Origin: Aldehydirespirator sp965117015 | GTDB lineage: Bacteria > Actinomycetota > Acidimicrobiia > Acidimicrobiales > Aldehydirespiratoraceae | Length of the DNA: 64,000 nucleotides | Assembly: GCA_965117015.1 (NCBI GenBank) | Contig: OZ220747.1 | Span: 992,001 to 1,056,000, forward strand | Direction of reading: 5' to 3' | Part shown: positions 58,395 to 64,000 of the stretch, one piece after another | How positions within the stretch are numbered: the stretch's first letter is position 1 | How the letters are laid out: every line of letters begins with the position of its first letter | The notes under the pieces: generated by a model | The model's input: only the letters and a program-made list of their open reading frames with translations | Databases searched by the model: none | What the model was told of the DNA's origin: nothing | Translations under genes and position numbers: made by a program

Positions 58395-59951
58395 TCAGGC
58401 TGCGAAGTCGGTGGGCGTCGGCTCGGACCATTCCTCGGTGTCACCGGGCCAGCACATGAACGGCTCGGGCTGGAATCCGACGAAGGTGCCGCCCTCCATC
58501 CGCACCGAGGACGTGCAGTCGAGTTCGTACGCGTGGTCGTAGATGTCGGGCTCGACCGCGATGTGCTGGCGGCTCCAGTCGATCGGGTTGATCATGCCGC
58601 CCGCGTCATAGGTGATCTGGTTGAGCGAGTCGATGATGGACTGCCGGTTGAATCCGGGACCGGCCTCCAGCAGACCGGTGACGAACAGGTCGGCGTTGAT
58701 CCAGCCGACCAGCGTCTGCTCGGCGACGGGGCCTCCATCGGCCGGCACCCACTGGTCGTAGGCCTGGCGCAGCGGACTGTCCACCTCGTACTCGAACGCG
58801 GCGAACACCAGCAGGGCGTAGTCGCCGTCAAAAAGATCGCCAGCCGCCGCCACGAACTCATCGTTGTACGAGTTCGGATGGAGCAGGGTGATCTGGTCCC
58901 TCGCGCCCTGGCGCTCAAGTTCCTGGGCCAGGGTCAGCATGGCGTTCAGGTCCATGCAGGTGGCGATGAAGTCGACACCGGCGTCGATCATCTGGGTCAC
59001 CTCGGGCCCGATGCCGTTGGGCAGGCCGTAGGCCATGTCGTCGTTGAAGTAGGCGACCTCCATCCCGAGCGCAGGCCCGTAGAGGTCGATCGAGTCGGAG
59101 AAGGCCTTGGCGCACACCTTGGAGGTCTCGGTGATGCCGTAGCCGAGCAGCCCGACCCGGGTCGCGCCGGCCTGCGACGCGATCCAGACGAAGCTGCGCG
59201 ACGTGCATGTCGGGCAGCCGATCACGAAGTTCCCGAAGATGTTGAACCGGTTGATGGAGTCAGCGCCGTGGATGTTCCACACGAAGGTCGGAACCCCTGC
59301 GTCATTGAGGTCGCCCCATCCCGAAGGAAGGAGGGTCGCCTGGAACGCGGCCAGGCTGCTGTTGTCGGCGATGATCTTGAGGGCGTGTTCCTGGTTGCGG
59401 AACAGCTCGTCGTCGAGGATCTCATCGATGACGAGGTTGCGGCCGTAGACGCCGCCCGAGTCGTTGACGTAGTCGAAGTAGGACCGGATCCCGGTGACGT
59501 AGCAGTCGAGGATGCAGGTTCCCAGCGGGTTGTTCTGCTTGATGCCCACGACCGACACCCGGATCTCGTCGTCGGTGACTCCCGGCACGCCATCGAGGGC
59601 CACGAAGGTGTGGCGCTCCGGGTAGGGGTCAACCGGCTCCTCGACGGCGGGCTCGGTGGTCGTGGGCTCGTCGGTGGCGGACTCGCCGGTGGCGGTCGGC
59701 TCCGGGTCCGACTCGGGCTCTGGCGCCTCATCAGTGCCGTCCGGCTCCGGGTCCGACTCGGGCTCTGGCGCCTCACCGGTGCCGGCCGGCTCGGGCTCAA
59801 TTTCCGGCTCCGGAGTGGCAGGCGAGGTCGTGGTGGGCGCGACGGTTTCGGATGCGGGGACGGCTCCGTCGCCGCTGGGGCTGTTGCCGCAGGCCGCGGC
59901 CAGCATGGCCATGGCGCAGAGGGTTGTGAGTGTGCGTCGGCCTCGGTTCAT
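58395..59951 (-). CDS. Branched-chain amino acid/organic acid-type ABC substrate-binding lipoprotein
   Basis: 518 aa, ATG with GGGGGACTC ribosome site. Lipobox AMLAAACGNS, then an unusually long Pro/Glu/Asp/Thr linker (about 23-115) with a 15-residue tandem repeat (EAPEPESDPEPDGTD). The binding domain (about 120-510) is of the Leu/Ile/Val or amide-binding type I fold: YFDYVNDSGGVYGRNLVIDE, GVPTFVWNIHGADSINRF, LLHPNSYNDEFVAAAG, QTLVGWINADLFVTGLLEAG. It supplies the Liv-type permease encoded just after it. In catabolic operons, such proteins often bind aromatic or branched carboxylates rather than amino acids, consistent with the coupled thiolase-like/DUF35 genes. Confidence 0.9.
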   Translation of the reverse strand: MNRGRRTLTTLCAMAMLAAACGNSPSGDGAVPASETVAPTTTSPATPEPEIEPEPAGTGEAPEPESDPEPDGTDEAPEPESDPEPTATGESATDEPTTTEPAVEEPVDPYPERHTFVALDGVPGVTDDEIRVSVVGIKQNNPLGTCILDCYVTGIRSYFDYVNDSGGVYGRNLVIDEILDDELFRNQEHALKIIADNSSLAAFQATLLPSGWGDLNDAGVPTFVWNIHGADSINRFNIFGNFVIGCPTCTSRSFVWIASQAGATRVGLLGYGITETSKVCAKAFSDSIDLYGPALGMEVAYFNDDMAYGLPNGIGPEVTQMIDAGVDFIATCMDLNAMLTLAQELERQGARDQITLLHPNSYNDEFVAAAGDLFDGDYALLVFAAFEYEVDSPLRQAYDQWVPADGGPVAEQTLVGWINADLFVTGLLEAGPGFNRQSIIDSLNQITYDAGGMINPIDWSRQHIAVEPDIYDHAYELDCTSSVRMEGGTFVGFQPEPFMCWPGDTEEWSEPTPTDFAA

Positions 59952-60030
59952 GAGTCCCCCTAGGTGTCGCGCCGCAATTCTGCCGCCCCGGCGCCGGCGC
60001 TGGCGACTCGCGCCGCGGTCGGCAACCTTC

Positions 60031-60126
60031 CCATCGCTGATGCTAGACGGAGCCGTCCGCTCGGCCTCTGACGGCTTGCCATCGCTGATGCCAAGAGAGG
60101 CCGTTCCCTCGGCCTCCGACGGGTTG
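60031..60126 (+). repeat. 48-bp tandem duplication in intergenic region
   Basis: Copy 1 (60031-60078) and copy 2 (60079-60126) both begin CCATCGCTGATG and agree at roughly four-fifths of positions. They lie between the divergent binding-protein and acyl-CoA dehydrogenase genes. Confidence 0.75.
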
Positions 60127-60130
60127 CCGA

Positions 60131-60173
60131 TACAGTCGCTGCGGTGAACGCCCGGGGGACGGTGTGCGGCTGA
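60131..60173 (+). promoter_or_regulatory. Possible leaderless upstream small frame before the acyl-CoA dehydrogenase
   Basis: TACAGT (60131-60136) ends 7 bases before GTG 60144, which opens a 9-codon frame (NARGTVCG after the start) whose TGA lies after the true start at 60164. A GGGGGAC ribosome site precedes 60164. This could be a small regulatory upstream frame; it may also be chance. Confidence 0.35.
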
Positions 60174-61366
60174 CCTACACCTCAGAGGTCGAGGCGTTCA
60201 GGGATGAGTTCTCGGCCTGGCTCGACGCCAACCTGCCCGACCCGGCCTCGACGACGGCGCGGCCGCGGTCGAGCGGGGACATCCCGGCTTGGGCTCGGGA
60301 ATTCCAGCGCCGCATGTTCGACGACGGCTGGCTGGTGCCCGGATACCCGCCCGAGTTCGGCGGCCGCAACGCCAGCCTCTACGAGCAGGCGGTGTACTGG
60401 GAGGAGCTCGGACGGCGCCGGGTGACTCAGAGCTTCAATCCCCAGGGTCTGGGCATCGTCAGCGCGTCGATCATCACCTTCGGCACCGACGAGCAGAAGC
60501 ACCGCTGGGCCGTGCCGATCATGCGGGCGGAGCGGACGGCCGCGCTGGGCATGAGCGAGCCGGGCGCGGGCAGCGACCTGGCCGGACTGTCCACCCGGGC
60601 CGTTCTGGACGGCGACCGCTTCATCGTCAACGGCCAGAAGGTGTGGACCTCCGGGGCCCACCACGCCGACGTGCTGCTGGCCTTCGTGCGCACCGATCCT
60701 GATGTGCCCAAGCACAAGGGCATCTCGGCGCTGATCATCGAGACCGCCACGTCCGGTCTGGTGCGCCGGCCGTTCCAGGACATCACTGGCCGGCAGCCCG
60801 ACTTCAACGAGGTGTTCTTCGACGATGTGGAGGTTCCTGCCGAGAATCTGGTCGGTGAGCTCAACGACGGCTGGCGGGTCTGCACCGGCTCACTGGCCCA
60901 TGAGCGCGAGATGTTGTGGATCCTGTGGTCGCAGGGCCTCGACCAGATGCTGGACGCAATGCTGTCGCAACTGAACGGCGGGGCCGGCGCGGGCGCGGCC
61001 GACGACCCGGTGGTGCTCGACGGGCTGGGCAGTTCGATCATGGACTCCTGGGCCCTGCGCCTGCTGGGCCAGCGCCAACTGGCCCGCAGCCAGAGAGGCC
61101 TGCACGTGGCCGACCAGTCGCTGCTGAAGCTGCTGGGATCGGAGGCCCAGCAGAAGCTGGCGCTGCTGATGCTCGAGTCGCTGGGCCCGGCCGCGCTGGA
61201 CCGCACCGTGCCCGAAGGTGCGCAGTCGCCCTACGACAGCGACCGCTCGGCGCTGTCGTGGGCGGACCGGTACTGGTTCACCTTCGCGGGCACCATCAGC
61301 GGGGGCACCAGCGAGATCCATCGCAACATCATCGCCGAGCGCGTCCTCGGCCAGCCCCGGGGCTAG
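60164..61366 (+). CDS. Acyl-CoA dehydrogenase, subunit with intact C-terminal flavin motif
   Basis: 400 aa, GTG with GGGGGAC ribosome site. Acyl-CoA dehydrogenase: ALGMSEPGAGSDLAGLSTRA, FIVNGQKVWTSGAHHADVLL, and C-terminal FAGTISGGTSEIHRNIIAERVLGQP, which binds the FAD of the neighbouring subunit. Long/medium-chain or steroid-type branch (FadE26/28-like). A second dehydrogenase gene begins four bases downstream. In steroid degradation such adjacent pairs form alpha2beta2 heterotetramers, so a heteromer is inferred here. Divergent from the Liv-type operon across about 210 bases. Confidence 0.92.
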   Translation: MRLTYTSEVEAFRDEFSAWLDANLPDPASTTARPRSSGDIPAWAREFQRRMFDDGWLVPGYPPEFGGRNASLYEQAVYWEELGRRRVTQSFNPQGLGIVSASIITFGTDEQKHRWAVPIMRAERTAALGMSEPGAGSDLAGLSTRAVLDGDRFIVNGQKVWTSGAHHADVLLAFVRTDPDVPKHKGISALIIETATSGLVRRPFQDITGRQPDFNEVFFDDVEVPAENLVGELNDGWRVCTGSLAHEREMLWILWSQGLDQMLDAMLSQLNGGAGAGAADDPVVLDGLGSSIMDSWALRLLGQRQLARSQRGLHVADQSLLKLLGSEAQQKLALLMLESLGPAALDRTVPEGAQSPYDSDRSALSWADRYWFTFAGTISGGTSEIHRNIIAERVLGQPRG

Positions 61367-61370
61367 GGCG

Positions 61371-62492
61371 ATGGAGTTCGAGTTCAGCGACGACCAGCTG
61401 GAGCTCCAGCGGGCGGTGCGCGACGTGCTCGACGCCGAGGCGCCGCCCGAACTGGCCCGGGCGGTGGCCGACGGCCAGTCCGATGCCGCCGACTTCTGGC
61501 AGACGCTGGTGGGTCTGGAGTGGCCGGCCATGGCCCTGCCGGAGCACGCCGGTGGCCTCGGCTACGGCTGGGTAGAACTGGCCATAGTGCTGGAGGAGCT
61601 GGGCCGCCACGCCGCACCGGGGCCCTTCCTGGCCACCGTCACCCAGTTCGCGCCGCTGGTGGCCGAAGCCGCCGGGCCGGCCCAAGCGGCTGAACTGCTG
61701 GCGCCGGTGGCTGCGGGCCGCGTCACCGGCAGTATCGCGGTCGATGAGGGCGCAGGGACCTGGGACCCGGCCAAGGTCCGTGCCACCGCTCGCCGCGACG
61801 GCGACGAGCTGGTGCTGTCGGGTGTCAAGCAGTACGTCGTCGACGGAACCACCGCTGACGAAATCGCCGTCGCGGTCCGGGTCGACGGCGAGCTGAGGGT
61901 GGCCCTGGTGCCGGGCTCGTCGGTCCAAGCCACCGGCGGCATCCCCGTCGATCCCGGAGTCCGCCACGCCACCGTCGCCCTCGACGGGGTGCGGGTGCCG
62001 GCCGGGCGCCTGCTGGGTGACGGCGACGCCGCCGATGCGGTCTGCCGGGCGCTGGAGGAGTCGGTAACCGCCGTCGCCGCAGTCACGCTGGGCGCCTGCC
62101 AGCGGATCTTCGACATCATCAACGCCTACGCCAAAGAGCGCATCCAGTTCGGCGTGTCCATCGGCTCATTCCAGGCCGTCAAGCACAAGCTGGCCAACAT
62201 GTACCGCGACATCGAGCGAGCCCGGGTGCTGGTCTACTACGCGGCCCTCGCCCTGGCCGAGGACCACCCTGACCGCACGCTGGCCGCGTCGATGGCCAAG
62301 GCGGGCACGGGCGAGGCCCAGCGCCGATGCGTGCAGGACGGCCTCCAGCTGGCGGGCGGGATCGGTTACACGTGGGAGCACGACCTGCACCTGTTCCTGC
62401 GCCGGGCCAAGGTCGGCGAACTCCATTTCGGCTCGGCCTCCCACCACCGCCGCAAGGTCGCCCGTCTAGCCCTCCAGTCCAGCGCCGCCTAA
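61371..62492 (+). CDS. Acyl-CoA dehydrogenase, second (partner) subunit
   Basis: 373 aa from ATG 61371, four bases after the previous stop. Diverged acyl-CoA dehydrogenase: EFSDDQLELQRAVRDVLDAEA, WPAMALPEHAGGLGYGWVEL, and QLAGGIGYTWEHDLHLFLRRAK. The middle-domain substrate loop is poorly conserved (VTGSIAVDEGAGTWDP instead of the T-E-x-G-S-D type), a pattern seen in the non-catalytic or structural subunit of heteromeric enzymes (FadE27/29-like). It probably pairs with the product of the gene before it. Its 3' end overlaps the convergent small coiled-coil gene by 27 bases. Confidence 0.9.
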   Translation: MEFEFSDDQLELQRAVRDVLDAEAPPELARAVADGQSDAADFWQTLVGLEWPAMALPEHAGGLGYGWVELAIVLEELGRHAAPGPFLATVTQFAPLVAEAAGPAQAAELLAPVAAGRVTGSIAVDEGAGTWDPAKVRATARRDGDELVLSGVKQYVVDGTTADEIAVAVRVDGELRVALVPGSSVQATGGIPVDPGVRHATVALDGVRVPAGRLLGDGDAADAVCRALEESVTAVAAVTLGACQRIFDIINAYAKERIQFGVSIGSFQAVKHKLANMYRDIERARVLVYYAALALAEDHPDRTLAASMAKAGTGEAQRRCVQDGLQLAGGIGYTWEHDLHLFLRRAKVGELHFGSASHHRRKVARLALQSSAA

Positions 62493-62771
62493 CTGGTCGG
62501 TCGGTGGTGGCGACGCCTGGGGATCGACCAGGAACCCCGCGCTCGCCAACGCCAGGATGAGCATGTCGACCTTGCCTTCGAGCCGGTCGATTCGCGCGTT
62601 GGTCTCACGATGGTCGGCTCTGTTCTCGGTACGAAACTCCTGCAGGTCGGCTCTGTTCTCGGTGCGGAGCTCCTTGATATCGGAGCGCAGCAAATGGAAG
62701 GCCCCCGCAAAGACGCCCAACAACGCCGCCACCAACACGCCGATGAGCGTCGCGGCAATCGCGGGATCCAC
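62466..62771 (-). CDS. Small membrane protein with coiled coil, tandem copy 2
   Basis: 101 aa, GTG. One N-terminal helix (MDPAIAATLIGVLVAALLG), then a heptad-rich coiled coil with a repeated 11-residue unit (ELRTENRADLQ, EFRTENRADHR) and RIDRLEGKVDML. The neighbour on the same strand (62781-63026) is a clear paralogue, 9 bases away, lacking the repeated unit. Function unknown; such tethers are seen with phage holin-like and membrane scaffold proteins, but nothing else phage-like is present. Its 3' end overlaps the acyl-CoA dehydrogenase gene by 27 bases. Confidence 0.68.
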   Translation of the reverse strand: MDPAIAATLIGVLVAALLGVFAGAFHLLRSDIKELRTENRADLQEFRTENRADHRETNARIDRLEGKVDMLILALASAGFLVDPQASPPPTDQLGGAGLEG

Positions 62772-62780
62772 GGGAAGCCC

Positions 62781-63026
62781 CTAACCCTGCGAGTCGGCCG
62801 GTGGCTGCGGATCGATCAGAAACCCCGTCCTCGCCATCGCCTGGATCAGCCCGTCCAGCTTCCCCTCAAGCCGGTCGATCCTCCGGTTGGTCTCGCGATG
62901 GTCGGCGCGGTTCTCGGCACGCAACTCCTTGAGATCGGAGCGAAGAAGATGAAACGCGCCAGCCAGCACACCGATGAGCCCAGTGCCCAAGACGCCGATG
63001 AGGGTGGCGGCTATCGCGGGATCCAT
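62781..63026 (-). CDS. Small membrane protein with coiled coil, tandem copy 1
   Basis: 81 aa, ATG. One hydrophobic helix at the N-terminus (MDPAIAATLIGVLGTGLIG, running on through AGAFHLL), then KELRAENRADHRETNRRIDRL and a C-terminal Pro-rich tail. It is paralogous to the next gene and shares the first 13 residues and the coiled-coil core; the other copy has an additional 33-base repeat. No known family is recognised. A candidate promoter (TTGCCT, then GATATT) lies upstream. Confidence 0.68.
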   Translation of the reverse strand: MDPAIAATLIGVLGTGLIGVLAGAFHLLRSDLKELRAENRADHRETNRRIDRLEGKLDGLIQAMARTGFLIDPQPPADSQG

Positions 63027-63076
63027 ACCGGCATGCTAGTCATCTCCTTGTATGGAAGCAACATTAAAAGCATGGA

Positions 63077-63105
63077 AATATCTCAGAAGGGTCCGGATCA
63101 GGCAA
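63077..63105 (-). promoter_or_regulatory. Candidate promoter for the small coiled-coil genes
   Basis: On the minus strand TTGCCT (63105-63100) and GATATT (63082-63077) are spaced 17 bases, in the AT-rich gap between the P450 and the first coiled-coil gene. AAGGAG follows near the start. Confidence 0.35.
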
Positions 63106-63114
63106 ACGGCGGGG

Positions 63115-64000
63115 TCAGGACGGGTCGAAGAGGACCGGCAACTCCCGGGGGCCGCGGAAGGCGTAGCCGCTGATGATGGGCACTTCGGCGTCGGGATCGA
63201 GGCGCAGGTTGGGCAAGCGGTCGAGCACGGCGTTGATGCCCACCTCAAGCTCCATGCGGGCCAGGTGCATGCCGAGGCACTGGTGCGGGCCGGTGCCGAA
63301 GGCCATGTGCTGCTGGGGCTCGCGATCCAGGTCCCATTCGCCGGGGTCGGCCCAGCGGGCTTCGTCGCGTGATGCTGAGCCGTTGATAATCGAGACGGAC
63401 GACCCGGCCGGTACCGGGCAGCCGCCGATCTCGGTGTCGGTTGTCGCCACGCGGGCCACCAGCGTGACCGACGTCTCCCAGCGCAAGGTTTCCTCCACTG
63501 CGGCCGGCACCAGCGAACGGTCGGCCAGCACCCGGGCCATCGCCCCGGGACGCTCCAGCAGGGCCAGCAGGCAGGACCCGAAGGCCCGGTAGGTGGTCTC
63601 GGCCCCGGCCGGCAGCAGCAGGCGCAGGAACCCGTAGATCTTCTCGTCGGTGAGCCGGGCACCGTCGATCTCGGCGTGCACCAGCTCCGACAGCAGGTCG
63701 CCGGTGGGCTCGGTCCGTCGGGCCTCCACCAACGGCTCCAGGTAGTCGCGCATGGCCTGGGACGCGGCCCGTCCCTCCTCGGGGTACAGCGGCCCGTAGT
63801 TGATACGCATGGCCCATGCATTGAATTGCTCGTGGTCGGCGGTGGGGACGCCCACGATCCCGCAGATCACCTGCACCGGGAACTTGCTGGTGACCTGGGC
63901 CACCAGGTCGGCCCGCCCGGCCACCGCTATGGCGTCCAGCAACGTCTCGATCACGGGCTCCACCAGCTCGCCCCGCCACCGCTCCAGCGTCGAGCGGCGG
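63115..64000 (-). CDS. Cytochrome P450, C-terminal part (runs off the window)
   Basis: At least 294 aa of a P450; the N-terminus lies beyond the right edge. Heme loop HMAFGTGPHQCLGMHLARME, ExxR in VEETLRWETSV, I-helix LLPAGAETTYRAFGSCL and the C-terminal FRGPRELPVLFDPS are all present. Soluble type without visible anchor. The I-helix Thr-Thr pair is intact. It is transcribed on the minus strand after the acyl-CoA dehydrogenase region; substrate is likely hydrophobic, and the gene may belong to the same catabolic set. Partners such as ferredoxin are not seen here. Confidence 0.93.
   Translation of the reverse strand, partial: RRSTLERWRGELVEPVIETLLDAIAVAGRADLVAQVTSKFPVQVICGIVGVPTADHEQFNAWAMRINYGPLYPEEGRAASQAMRDYLEPLVEARRTEPTGDLLSELVHAEIDGARLTDEKIYGFLRLLLPAGAETTYRAFGSCLLALLERPGAMARVLADRSLVPAAVEETLRWETSVTLVARVATTDTEIGGCPVPAGSSVSIINGSASRDEARWADPGEWDLDREPQQHMAFGTGPHQCLGMHLARMELEVGINAVLDRLPNLRLDPDAEVPIISGYAFRGPRELPVLFDPS

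Noticed and set aside
59698..59775. Repeated 45-base units in the binding-protein linker considered as a CRISPR or VNTR element
   Set aside because: They encode an in-frame Pro/Glu/Asp linker repeat (15 residues), with no spacers; ordinary coding repeat.
62466..63026. Toxin-antitoxin or holin pair
   Set aside because: The two proteins are paralogues of each other, not toxin and antitoxin, and no lysis or phage gene is nearby.

Overview
The window is high-GC DNA, densely packed with genes on both strands, and carries frequent GTG starts. It has four luciferase-like (probably F420-dependent) oxidoreductases, several acyl-CoA enzymes, CoA transferase and CYP-type P450s, a DUF35/thiolase pair, amidohydrolases and actinobacterial-type transporters. 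This mix suggests a heterotrophic actinobacterium, most likely of the Acidimicrobiia type, from a saline or host-associated habitat. The habitat is inferred from three separate betaine-type solute uptake loci. No rRNA, tRNA, IS element, phage module or CRISPR array was seen.

Layout. 0-9.2 kb: a 2OG dioxygenase and a CoA transferase; an NCS2 permease with an extra C-terminal domain, divergent from a single-chain histidine kinase/response regulator; a BCCT transporter paired with a betaine-type binding protein. 9.6-16.7 kb: small stand-alone genes, then a DNA alkylation-repair block (Ada/AlkA-type protein, Ogt) next to a solitary DNA adenine methylase and a luciferase-like gene. 16.7-21.3 kb: a secreted subtilase whose propeptide is encoded as a separate upstream gene, preceded by a remnant of a related C-terminus. 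21.3-25.0 kb: AhpD-like protein, two luciferase-like oxidoreductases and a serine hydrolase. 25.1-31.3 kb: a betaine ABC transporter in which both binding protein and permease are internally duplicated, followed by a TetR regulator. 31.4-38.9 kb: an acyl-CoA dehydrogenase/phosphotransferase pair resembling the two halves of ACAD10/11, an envelope-lipid operon (acyltransferase, PAP2, flippase-like) and a P450. 39.0-49.9 kb: acyl-CoA ligase, two amidohydrolases, luciferase-like protein, FGGY kinase, 2-hydroxyacid dehydrogenase, class II aldolase, enoyl-CoA hydratase and an MFS exporter. 49.8-60.0 kb: a long, tightly overlapping minus-strand operon with a Liv-type ABC transporter, a thiolase-like protein, a DUF35 protein and a thioesterase, then an MFS and an MBL hydrolase. 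60.1-64 kb: two adjacent acyl-CoA dehydrogenases, two small coiled-coil membrane proteins and a P450 cut by the window edge.

How the genes work together. Most of the right half reads as import and beta-oxidation-like breakdown of carboxylic acids: uptake (Liv), activation (acyl-CoA ligase, CoA transferase), dehydrogenation, hydration, thiolase/aldolase cleavage and thioester release. The left half is dominated by osmolyte uptake and DNA maintenance.

Regulation. A TANNNT box, usually TAGNNT, lies 6-8 bases before the start codon of about ten operon-leading genes. This points to widespread leaderless transcription and helps choose start codons. The least ordinary items are the split-propeptide subtilase locus, the permease with a degenerate GHKL-like domain facing a kinase-regulator fusion, the BCCT/binding-protein pair, and the mosaic duplicated binding protein.
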